Shown piece after piece: positions 8,082 through 14,761 of a DNA stretch of 64,000 nt (within the stretch, counting starts at the first letter, position 1; every line of letters starts with the position of its first letter). The notes beneath the pieces were generated by a model. The model saw only the letters and a program-made list of their open reading frames with translations, was not told the origin of the DNA and ran no database searches. Origin of the DNA: Magnetospirillum sp. UT-4. Lineage in GTDB: Bacteria > Pseudomonadota > Alphaproteobacteria > Rhodospirillales > Magnetospirillaceae. The translations under genes were made by a program, and so were the position numbers. Where the stretch lies: assembly GCF_902729435.1 (NCBI RefSeq), contig NZ_CACVCG010000101.1, forward strand, positions 84,250 to 148,249, written 5' to 3'.

Positions 8082-9835
8082 GGACTCCGTCCCTCGGCCC
8101 AGAAGTCGAAGAAGTTGTACCACTGCCAGGGGTGGTCCCGGCATTCGCGCTCGAGCCGGCCGGCATAGGCCGCGACGTGCCCGGCCAGCGCCTCGGCGCG
8201 CTTTCCGCGCGGCAGCTGGATGCGCTCGGCGAAGGGCTCGACGGCGAAGCGCCAGCGCCCCGGCCCGGTGCGGCGGCAGAACAGCAGATGCACCGGACAG
8301 TCCAGCACCGAGGCCAGCAGCCACGGCCCGTTGGAGAACGGCGCCGGCGCGCCGAGGAACGGCACGGGAGTGGTGTGGGTTACGGCCCCACCGGGGACGG
8401 AACCAGCGGCCATTGAGGCCGCGGCCAAGCCGCCGGAGGCGGCGCCCGGCGAGGGCGCCTTTCTACTGCCCGACATTCCCAGGGGCACCCGGTCGCCGGC
8501 GATGGCCACCCACTCGCCGCGCTCCACCGCCTCGCGCAGCACGATGGCGGTGTCGGGGCCGATCTCGGCCACCTGGATCATCCGCCCGGCCTCGGCGCCG
8601 CGGAAGCGCGACAGCATGCGGTTGTAGTTCTCGGCGTGGCGGGTATGGGCCAGCACCGTCACCCGCCGGCGCAGGTCCGCCGGCATCAGGGCGCGGCACA
8701 GTTCCACCGCGCCGTGATGGGACACCACCAGCACCGCGCCCCTTGGATCGGCGACCAGGCCGGCCAGTTGCTCCGGGTCCTCGGTGGTCATGGCATCGGG
8801 CGGGATGGCGCCCGACCACGCCAGGAAGGTGTCGAGCGCCGCCCCGGCGAAGTCCATGAAGTGGCGGAAACCCTGGGCCAGCGAGGGCTGCCGCCTGAGC
8901 ACCCGGCCGAGATAGGCGCGCGAGGCCCGCCGCTGCGCCTTCCCGGCCAGGAAGAAGTACAGGACGATGGGCGCCAGCACCCACGCCACCGCCCGCCGCC
9001 CGACCAGCGCATGGGCGGCGGTGACGAATTTCAGGCCCCACAATCCGCCGCGCTCGGCCAGCCCGGCCCAGTGCGAGGCGCCGCCATCGGGGCAAGGCGG
9101 CCGGTGGCGCAGGATCGAGGGCAGCCGCCACAGCAGGGTCAGCACCAGCCGGGTATGCATCAGGCTGATGCGCACATTGTCGCGCAGCATGCGGAAGTTC
9201 GAGGTGTTGCCGGGCGGATAGACCACCCGCACCGGCACCATCACCGGCGCCACCCCGCGCCAGAACAGCCGCACCATGATCTCGGTGTCGAAATCCATGC
9301 CGGTGCCCGGCGGGTCGGACTCCATCAGCGCCAGGCAGGCGGCGAGGGGATAGACCCGGAAGCCGCACATGCTGTCCTCGATGCGCAGCGACAGGGTCTC
9401 GATGAACACCCAAAAATGGGTGATCCAGCGCCCCAGCCGCCGCCCCAGCGGCGCCGAGGCATCGTAGGCGGGGCGGCCGCTGACCATGGCGGCGGGGTTG
9501 TCCCTGGCCGCCGCCAGCAGCGCCGCCAGCGCCGCCGGATCATGCTGGCCGTCGGCGTCCACCTGCACCACGTGGGTGAAGCCGCCGTCTTGGGCCAGGC
9601 GGAAGCCGTCCATCACCGCCGCGCCCTTGCCGCCGTTCACCGGTCGCCGCACCACCCGCACCCCGGATTCGGGGTCGTGCAGGGCGGCGATGGCGGCAGC
9701 CGCCTGCGGCCCGCTGCCGTCGTCGATGATCAGCACCGGCAGGCCGTGGCGACGCAGGGCGGCCACCACCTCGGGCAACGCTTGCCAGTGGTCGTGGCTG
9801 GGGATGACGGCGCAGGGACGGAAGGTCTCGGTCAT
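8078..9835 (-). CDS. apeJ: glycosyltransferase 2 / LPLAT acyltransferase fusion
   Basis: This 585-residue bifunctional protein has two parts. Residues 1 to about 240 are a family-2 glycosyltransferase (PVLIIDDGSG, HVVQVDADGQHDP, and an RIEDSMCGFRVYP acceptor-side motif), resembling dolichyl-phosphate mannosyltransferase-type GTs. Residues about 290-585 are an LpxL/HtrB-like acyltransferase with the HxxxxE motif VVSHHGAVELC and the GDRVP motif. The fusion is typical of aryl polyene clusters (apeJ), where it attaches the polyene to a lipid/sugar anchor at the inner membrane. The acyltransferase half is interrupted by an extra, Ala/Gly/Ser/Pro-rich stretch of about 30 residues just after GDRVPLGMSG. 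It is encoded by a row of perfect hairpins (see the repeat at 8386-8459) and is probably an in-frame insertion. The start ATG 9835 overlaps the upstream gene by 4 nt. Confidence 0.86.
   Translation of the reverse strand: MTETFRPCAVIPSHDHWQALPEVVAALRRHGLPVLIIDDGSGPQAAAAIAALHDPESGVRVVRRPVNGGKGAAVMDGFRLAQDGGFTHVVQVDADGQHDPAALAALLAAARDNPAAMVSGRPAYDASAPLGRRLGRWITHFWVFIETLSLRIEDSMCGFRVYPLAACLALMESDPPGTGMDFDTEIMVRLFWRGVAPVMVPVRVVYPPGNTSNFRMLRDNVRISLMHTRLVLTLLWRLPSILRHRPPCPDGGASHWAGLAERGGLWGLKFVTAAHALVGRRAVAWVLAPIVLYFFLAGKAQRRASRAYLGRVLRRQPSLAQGFRHFMDFAGAALDTFLAWSGAIPPDAMTTEDPEQLAGLVADPRGAVLVVSHHGAVELCRALMPADLRRRVTVLAHTRHAENYNRMLSRFRGAEAGRMIQVAEIGPDTAIVLREAVERGEWVAIAGDRVPLGMSGSRKAPSPGAASGGLAAASMAAGSVPGGAVTHTTPVPFLGAPAPFSNGPWLLASVLDCPVHLLFCRRTGPGRWRFAVEPFAERIQLPRGKRAEALAGHVAAYAGRLERECRDHPWQWYNFFDFWAEGRSP
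8386..8459. repeat. cluster of short perfect hairpins inside the acyltransferase frame
   Basis: Five adjacent perfect palindromes occur in 74 nt: CCCC-acc-GGGG at 8386-8396, GCGGCC-attga-GGCCGC at 8406-8422, the self-complementary GGCCGCGGCC at 8417-8426, GCCGCC-gga-GGCGGC at 8429-8443, and GGCGCCC-ggcga-GGGCGCC at 8441-8459. They encode the low-complexity insert that separates GDRVP from VPFLGAP in the LPLAT domain, two blocks that are normally much closer together in this family. This looks like an inserted palindromic element that kept the frame. Confidence 0.6.
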
Positions 9836-10176
9836 GGCAGCCTGATCCGTCCGGTGGAGAACACCTGCTCGCCCCGCCGGTAGGTGAAGTCGAGATGCCG
9901 TCCCGCCGGTCCCAAGGCCAGGGCCAGGCTCGGCCGGTCGCCGGGGCTCAGGATGGCCTTGAACTTGACCTGGAAATCGGTGGCCGCCGCCACGCCCAGC
10001 CCCAGGGCCTCGGCGGCGAAATGCAGGGCCCAGTGGATCTGCACCACGCCGGGCAGGATGGGGGTGCCGGGGAAGTGGCCGCGGAACCACAAAAGCTCGG
10101 GCTGGAGCTCCAGCTCCAGTTCCGCGCCGGCCTCGGTGGCGCGGCGGGCGAGGACGCGGGGAAGGGTTTCGGTCAC
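9832..10176 (-). CDS. apeI: thioester dehydratase, FabZ/FabA-like
   Basis: This 114-residue hotdog protein contains FRGHFPGTPILPGVVQIHWALHF, the dehydratase loop-helix motif. The Glu that FabZ has on the helix is replaced (QIHWA), a pattern I associate with the ApeI-type dehydratase rather than housekeeping FabZ. It should dehydrate 3-hydroxyacyl-ACP in the polyene cycle beside ApeP. The start is GTG at 10176, overlapping the TGA of the ligase gene (GTGA). It is the second of two dehydratases in the operon, matching the apeI position. Confidence 0.83.
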   Translation of the reverse strand: MTETLPRVLARRATEAGAELELELQPELLWFRGHFPGTPILPGVVQIHWALHFAAEALGLGVAAATDFQVKFKAILSPGDRPSLALALGPAGRHLDFTYRRGEQVFSTGRIRLP

Positions 10177-11495
10177 GGCGCGGGCTCCTCGAACAGAACG
10201 GCCAGCGCGGCGGAGGTCTGCTTGCCCAGGGCCGTCGCCGGCAGGGCGGCGACGAAGCGCCAGCGGCGCGGCAGCGAGGCGAAGTCGAGCCGGGCCGAAA
10301 GACGGCGGCGCAACCGGCGGCCGAAGCGGAAGGCGCCCTCCGCCGCCAGGGTTTCCGCACCAGTAGCCGAGGGCACCACCACCGCCGCCAGGGTGGGGAC
10401 CGGCCCGTCCAGCAGCAGGACCCGGGCCTCGGCCACCTCGGCCAGGGTGGCGAGATCGCGTTCGACCTCGTCCAGGGCCACCCGTTTGCCCTCGATCTTG
10501 ACGATCCGGTCGGCCCGCCCGAGCAGGCGGAAACCGTCGTCCTCCACCGCGATGCGGTCGGCCAGCTCGGCGGTGCCGCCGGGGGCGTGAAGGCGCAGCA
10601 ATCCCTCCGCCGTGGCCTCGACCCGGTAGCCGGGCAGCGGAATCCAGGCCGGGTCGCCGCCGTCGCGCGGGCGGGTGGCGATGGCCCCGGTCTCGGTGCT
10701 GCCGTAGATCTCGGCCACCGGCGCGCCGAACAGGGCGCGGGCATCGGCCGCCGCCGCCTCGGGCAGCGGGGCGCCGGCCGACAGCACCAGGCGCGGGCGG
10801 CTTTCCGGCGCCAGCGGCGCCAGACCGTCCAGGCGGGTCAGATGGGCCGGGCTGGACACCACCACCGCCCCCGCCAGCTCCTGGCGCAGCGCCTCCTCGG
10901 GCGCGTCGCAGCGGCGGCGGAACACGGCGCGGCCCGCCGCCAGCGGCCACAACAGCCCGAACACCAGCCCGAAGGCATGGTGGAGCGGCACCATGGACAG
11001 GGCCGGCGCGCCGGCCAGCCGCGCGCCCCACAGCGCCTGCAGCGCGGCGATCTCGCCGTCCAGGGCGGCGAGGCCGCGCAGCACCCGCTTGGGCTCGCCG
11101 GTGGAGCCCGAGGTGTGGAAGGCGATGGCCAGGCCGGGATCGATGACCCCGCTCCACGCGCCCGGCGCGGCGCCGAAGTCGTCATCCACCACCCGGTCGC
11201 ACTCGCCGGCCAGCCGGGCCAGGGTGTCGGGGCGGTCGTTGGGCGGCAGCGCCACCTCGGCCCCGGCCGCCAGCAGCCCGAACAGTCCGACCGCGAAGCG
11301 CCAGCCGTCGCGGCAGCAGAGCAGGCCGCGGCGGCAGCCCGACAGGGCGGCGGCGGTTCCGCCCACCTCGGCGCGGAACCGCGCCCAGTCCAGGCCGTCA
11401 CCGCCCAGCCCGGCACCCACCGCCACCGCCTGCCCGGGCGGGCGGTCGGCCAGGGCGAGGCGCGCCAGCGGGATCACGCTCGCCGGCGCAGCCAT
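10173..11495 (-). CDS. apeH: AMP-dependent acyl/aryl ligase
   Basis: This 440-residue ANL-superfamily enzyme activates the aromatic starter acid for loading onto ACP. Its motifs are HTSGSTGEPKRV (phosphate loop), EIYGSTETGAIATR (A5), GRADRIVKIEGKRVALDEVE (hinge A8) and TALGKQT (A10 lysine). It is shorter than free-standing acyl-CoA synthetases, as is usual for ApeH. The start is ATG 11495 with GGAG 7 nt upstream, overlapping the upstream gene by 22 nt. A GTG at 11477 that exactly overlaps the upstream TGA (GTGA) is a credible alternative and would shorten the protein by six residues. The probable starter is 4-hydroxybenzoate or a cinnamic-type acid, by family analogy only. Confidence 0.86.
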   Translation of the reverse strand: MAAPASVIPLARLALADRPPGQAVAVGAGLGGDGLDWARFRAEVGGTAAALSGCRRGLLCCRDGWRFAVGLFGLLAAGAEVALPPNDRPDTLARLAGECDRVVDDDFGAAPGAWSGVIDPGLAIAFHTSGSTGEPKRVLRGLAALDGEIAALQALWGARLAGAPALSMVPLHHAFGLVFGLLWPLAAGRAVFRRRCDAPEEALRQELAGAVVVSSPAHLTRLDGLAPLAPESRPRLVLSAGAPLPEAAAADARALFGAPVAEIYGSTETGAIATRPRDGGDPAWIPLPGYRVEATAEGLLRLHAPGGTAELADRIAVEDDGFRLLGRADRIVKIEGKRVALDEVERDLATLAEVAEARVLLLDGPVPTLAAVVVPSATGAETLAAEGAFRFGRRLRRRLSARLDFASLPRRWRFVAALPATALGKQTSAALAVLFEEPAP

Positions 11496-12040
11496 GTGCG
11501 CACTCCGTATTCGGCGGTGAACAGCGCCGCCATCAGCAGGTAGCTGAGCAGGCCGTTGTAGAGGGTCCACAAGGCGAGGTCGCCCGAGGCGGCGGTGGCC
11601 GCCGAGACGGCGGCGTTACCCAGCAGGAAGACGAACCAGACCCGGGTCACGTTGCGCATGTAGGCGCGCGCCGCCGGGCCGGGATCGGGCTCGGCCAGGC
11701 GGGCGAAATGCTCGATCAGAGTTGGTCCTCGCCGCAGCGACAGGCCGAAGGCCGCCGCCATGCCCAGGCTCATCAGCACCGGATAGGCCAGCGCGGCGGT
11801 GCGGCCGTCGGCCAAGGCGAGGGCAGCGGTGGCGACAGCCACGGCGGCCACCGGCGGCACCAGCGCGCCGGCCAGGGGCGAGCGGCGCAGCAGGCCCAGC
11901 CGGGCCGCCGCCAGGGCGACGGCGACCAGGGCCAGCGCGCCGGCCGGAACCCGACCCAGGGCGCCGTACACCACGAAAGGATAGGCCAGCCCCAGCGCGC
12001 CCAGCAGGACGGCGCCGAGTCTATTCGGTGAAGAGGTCAT
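11474..12040 (-). CDS. COG4648-type integral membrane protein of the ape cluster
   Basis: This 188-residue protein is almost entirely hydrophobic helices, about five TM segments (near residues 10-27, 32-50, 58-75, 84-100 and 130-175). It includes the cytoplasmic motif GPTLIEHFARLAEPDPGPAARAYMRNVTRVWFVFLLGNA, typical of the COG4648 family. It sits between the ACPs and the ligase, the position of apeG. The function is unknown; it may anchor the biosynthetic complex to the membrane. Its ATG lies 20 nt inside the preceding ACP gene. Confidence 0.75.
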   Translation of the reverse strand: MTSSPNRLGAVLLGALGLAYPFVVYGALGRVPAGALALVAVALAAARLGLLRRSPLAGALVPPVAAVAVATAALALADGRTAALAYPVLMSLGMAAAFGLSLRRGPTLIEHFARLAEPDPGPAARAYMRNVTRVWFVFLLGNAAVSAATAASGDLALWTLYNGLLSYLLMAALFTAEYGVRTWLRRRA

Positions 12041-12266
12041 GGACGCGATCGACCACGTCGGCGACGGTGCGCACCGTCTTGAACTGCTCGGGCTTGATCT
12101 TCTTGCCGGTCAGGTCCTGCAGCCGCACCACCAGATCGACGGCGTCGATGCTGTCCAGGTCCAGCTCCTCGAACAGCCGGGCCTCGGGGGTGATCTTCTC
12201 TGCCGGGATTTCGAACATTTCCTGCAGGTACTGCGACAGGGTGGCCTGGATCTCGTCGCGGGTCAT
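12021..12266 (-). CDS. apeF: acyl carrier protein (first of two in coordinates)
   Basis: This 81-residue ACP carries the phosphopantetheine site Ser39 in ELDLDSIDAVDLV. It is the shuttle that carries the aryl starter and growing chain between the ape enzymes, and needs activation by a PPTase such as the one at 14125. It starts at ATG 12266 and overlaps its neighbouring ACP gene by 4 nt. Which of the two ACPs corresponds to ApeE or ApeF is inferred only from order. Confidence 0.87.
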   Translation of the reverse strand: MTRDEIQATLSQYLQEMFEIPAEKITPEARLFEELDLDSIDAVDLVVRLQDLTGKKIKPEQFKTVRTVADVVDRVHDLFTE

Positions 12267-12538
12267 GGGCTGGCGGTCCTTTGCGAGCGGATGAAGGCGG
12301 CCAGGGTGGCGACGCTGAAGAAGTGGGTCTTCACCTCGTCCGACACGGTCTCGATGCGCAGGCCGAACGCCTTGCGCAGGGCCACGCCCAGTTCCAGGGC
12401 GTCGATGGAATCGAGGCCCAGCCCGCTGTCGCCGAACAGCGGCTCGTCGGTGGCGATCTCGTCAGGCGACAAGTCCTCCAGCTTCAAGGCATCCACGATC
12501 AGCCGCTTCAGGTCCCGTATCAACTCGTCCATGTCCAA
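12263..12538 (-). CDS. apeE: acyl carrier protein (second)
   Basis: This 91-residue ACP carries the attachment Ser44 in GLGLDSIDALEL. The N terminus MDMDELIRDLKRLIVDALKL forms the usual first helix, so the start cannot be moved far downstream. This places its first 77 nt inside the 3' end of the acyltransferase gene in another frame, an unusually long overlap for this operon. It is a second, sequence-divergent ACP, as in other aryl polyene clusters where ApeE is the main chain carrier. Confidence 0.87.
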   Translation of the reverse strand: MDMDELIRDLKRLIVDALKLEDLSPDEIATDEPLFGDSGLGLDSIDALELGVALRKAFGLRIETVSDEVKTHFFSVATLAAFIRSQRTASP

Positions 12539-13295
12539 CCTTGTCCGCGTAGTAGTTCCGGATGAAGTCGACCAACTGCCGTGCCGCCAGGGCCCGGTGC
12601 CGGTCGGGGAAGGCGGAGGCCGGCAGCTTCTCGCCGACCTCCATGGAAAAGGCCGTGCGCCGCGACGGCGTCCACCACCACGGCACGCCCTTGCACAGGA
12701 TCGGCGGATCGCAGCCCATGGTGATCAGCTGGATGTCGGCCCCGGCCTCCAGGGCGATGGTGGCGAAGCCGCGGTGCAGCGGCATGGCCATGCCGGGCAC
12801 GGTGCGGGTGCCCTCGGGGAACAGCACCAGGTTGTCGCCGGCGCGCAAGGCGGCGACGCAGGCCGCCACCAGGTCTTCGGGCGCCAGGTCGTTGCGCAGG
12901 TAGCCGGCGCCCTCGACGGTGATGCGGAAGAAGGGATTGCGCCACAGCGCCCCCTTGACCACGCACTGGACGTTGGGAATGGCCGCCAGGATCATCACCA
13001 CGTCCAGCAGCGACGGATGGTTGGCGATCAGCAGGGTGCCCTTGAGCCCCCGCAGCCGCTCGATCCCGGTGGTGCGGATGTCGGCGAAGCGCAGGAAGCG
13101 CATGCCGAAGCAATAGAGCCGCAGGCCGTGATGGAGCACCGCCTGGATGCGGGCGCGGCGCCGCGCGCGGTCCGGGGTCAGCAGGGTGACGAGGGGGAAG
13201 GCGGTCAGCGCCAGGATGGTGCCGCCGAGTCCGATCAGGGCGAGGAACAGGGCGTTGCCGAAGCCGCGCCACAGCCATTCCGCCTTACGCAGCAT
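12462..13295 (-). CDS. LPLAT/PlsC-type acyltransferase
   Basis: This 277-residue 1-acyl-glycerol-phosphate acyltransferase-like protein has an N-terminal membrane segment (about residues 14-42), the catalytic HX4D motif in LLIANHPSLLDVVM, and the LFPEGTRT substrate motif. It probably transfers an acyl or polyenoyl group at the inner membrane (position of apeD). Its C-terminal 25 residues (DTGPEAADRGCLEAGGLVA) are encoded inside the ACP gene and look unconserved, so the true functional domain may end near VDFIRNYYADK. ATG 13295 overlaps the upstream gene by 11 nt. Confidence 0.82.
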   Translation of the reverse strand: MLRKAEWLWRGFGNALFLALIGLGGTILALTAFPLVTLLTPDRARRRARIQAVLHHGLRLYCFGMRFLRFADIRTTGIERLRGLKGTLLIANHPSLLDVVMILAAIPNVQCVVKGALWRNPFFRITVEGAGYLRNDLAPEDLVAACVAALRAGDNLVLFPEGTRTVPGMAMPLHRGFATIALEAGADIQLITMGCDPPILCKGVPWWWTPSRRTAFSMEVGEKLPASAFPDRHRALAARQLVDFIRNYYADKVGHGRVDTGPEAADRGCLEAGGLVA

Positions 13296-13992
13296 GGCGC
13301 CACCGCCAGGTCATGCGTTCGCCGGTGGCCTCGGCCGCAGCGTCGCCGCCGGCCAGCATCTCGCCGAAGCGCAGCGCCGGGTCGTCGCCCGATGGTGCCG
13401 CCGCCGGCTCGAACTCGAGCCGCACGGAATCACCGCCTGCCGGGCGCAGGAGCAGGGCCAGCACCAGCGCCGCCTCCTCGGCATCGGCGATGTCGCGGTA
13501 CTCGGCGGGCAGCGGCTCGTCGAAATGCAGCAGCAGGACGGAGCCGTCGCCGTCGGCCAGGCAGGCCGCCGCCTCGACGCAGCCCCAGCCGAAGGTGTCG
13601 CCGCCGGCGGCCACCGCGGTATGGCCGGCGCGGTTGCCGGTGGCGATGGACAGCAGTGCCGCCAGGCCGTGATGGATGGACAGGCTGAACTCGGCCGGCG
13701 ACAGCTCCTCCTCCGCCGCCAGGGCGCGGGCCAGGCCCAGGGTGCGCTGGTACTCGCCGTGGCGGGAGGACAACACGATGCGCGGGCTGTCGCCATGATC
13801 GGCCAGCAGCGGCCACGCCGCCTCCAGCACCTTGCGCCCCAGCGGCGTCGCGCGGCGCTTGAGGCCGGCCGGTGCCGGCACCGCGGCGACGGCGCCGCCG
13901 GACAGCAGCGCCGCCCGGCCGGGCAGCCACGCCGTCCACGCCGCCACTGCGAAACCGACGGATTGCGCCCCGCCCGCTGCCGCGCTTACCAT
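13285..13992 (-). CDS. apeC: ketosynthase-like chain-length factor (KS N-terminal domain only)
   Basis: This 235-residue protein resembles the N-terminal half of a beta-ketoacyl synthase (ketoacyl-synt_2 type): RIVLSSRHGEYQRTLGLARAL, FSLSIHHGLAALLSIATGN and AVAAGGDTFGWGCVEAA. It has no active-site Cys at the nucleophile elbow and no second-half His/Lys motifs. It is therefore expected to be a catalytically silent partner, like ApeC, which forms a heterodimer with ApeO and sets chain length. It is the first gene of the minus-strand operon. ATG 13992 follows a G-rich ribosome-binding stretch, and the operon promoter must lie between it and the divergent PPTase gene. Confidence 0.8.
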   Translation of the reverse strand: MVSAAAGGAQSVGFAVAAWTAWLPGRAALLSGGAVAAVPAPAGLKRRATPLGRKVLEAAWPLLADHGDSPRIVLSSRHGEYQRTLGLARALAAEEELSPAEFSLSIHHGLAALLSIATGNRAGHTAVAAGGDTFGWGCVEAAACLADGDGSVLLLHFDEPLPAEYRDIADAEEAALVLALLLRPAGGDSVRLEFEPAAAPSGDDPALRFGEMLAGGDAAAEATGERMTWRWRHAA

Positions 13993-14058
13993 GCGCCCCG
14001 TCCCCGAAAACGCGATGCAGCCATGACGGACGTTCTATCTCCACATCCGCCGGTGCTC

Positions 14059-14085
14059 TTGAGAGTTGCCCGTTCGGCATATAGG
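14059..14085 (+). promoter_or_regulatory. candidate sigma70 promoter for the PPTase gene
   Basis: TTGAGA (14059-14064) and TATAGG (14080-14085) are separated by 15 nt, short of the ideal 17. They sit in the locally AT-richer 130-bp region between the divergent ape operon and PPTase gene. This is a weak match and is given only as the best candidate. Confidence 0.3.
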
Positions 14086-14124
14086 CCATCAAATCGTTTG
14101 GCATGCAACAATGATGCGAATGCT

Positions 14125-14703
14125 GTGCCAAAAACCACTGAAAGGGGCGATTTGCGGCGGTGGCAGTCGTTGCGGGCGCGCGAGCTCGCCGGAGCCATGC
14201 TGCCCCCGGGTGCCTGGCGCATCGAGGCCGACGCGGACGGGCGGCCGCTGGTGGTGGGCGGCGACGGAAGCCGGGGGCCGGACCTCTCGCTCAGCCATTC
14301 CGGCGCCTGGGTGGCGGCGGCGCTGGCCGGGCAGGGGCGGGTGGGCGTCGATGTCGAGACCCTGCGGCCCGGACGCGACGCCCGGGGCATCGCCGATGCC
14401 TGGCTGTCCCAACCGGAGCGCCGGGCGGTGGCGGCGGAGGGGCAGGGGGCGCTGCTGGCCTTCTGGTGCATGCGCGAAGCCGTCGCCAAGGCCATCGGCG
14501 GCGGGCTGGCCGAGGCGCTCGGCCTCGACGGCGCGATTCTTCCCGAAGGCCGCGGCGGATCGTGCGGCACAAGCACATGGGTGGTGGCGCACCGGCAAGC
14601 CCAGGATCTGCACATCGCCCTGGCGTGGTCGGGACCCGGTCTGGCGCCGGGGCGCTGCCGCTGGCTGGAGGACGTTCTCGCCCATGGGATGCCGGTGTCT
14701 TAG
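14125..14703 (+). CDS. 4'-phosphopantetheinyl transferase (Sfp type)
   Basis: This protein of about 192 residues transfers phosphopantetheine from CoA to the serine of carrier proteins. Signature motifs are LSHSGAWVAAAL, GVDVETLRPGRD and FWCMREAVAKAIGGGL (WxxRExxxK in place of the commoner WxxKExxxK). It is divergent from the ape operon and most likely activates its two ACPs. The start is uncertain: GTG at 14125 gives 192 residues, whereas TTG at 14152 is preceded by AAAGGGG and gives 183 residues. No in-frame ATG exists near the family N terminus. Confidence 0.82.
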   Translation: MPKTTERGDLRRWQSLRARELAGAMLPPGAWRIEADADGRPLVVGGDGSRGPDLSLSHSGAWVAAALAGQGRVGVDVETLRPGRDARGIADAWLSQPERRAVAAEGQGALLAFWCMREAVAKAIGGGLAEALGLDGAILPEGRGGSCGTSTWVVAHRQAQDLHIALAWSGPGLAPGRCRWLEDVLAHGMPVS

Positions 14704-14717
14704 GTAGCAGTGCGGAT

Positions 14718-14746
14718 TTGCGTACATTGGCAAATTTCGCTAGCAT
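14718..14746 (+). promoter_or_regulatory. weak sigma70-like promoter before the serine protease
   Basis: TTGCGT (14718-14723) and TAGCAT (14741-14746) are spaced by 17 nt, in the 58-nt gap between the PPTase stop and the protease start. The match is partial (3/6 and 4/6), so the call is tentative. Confidence 0.3.
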
Positions 14747-14761
14747 CAACGGGCACGACCT

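Noticed and set aside
14115-14130. Possible sigma54 promoter for the ape operon (TGGCACAGCATTCGCA on the minus strand)
   Set aside because: It has the GG and GC elements at about the right distance but a mismatch in the -12 part (TCGC instead of TTGC), and no upstream activator site or regulator gene is seen. It is too weak to annotate.
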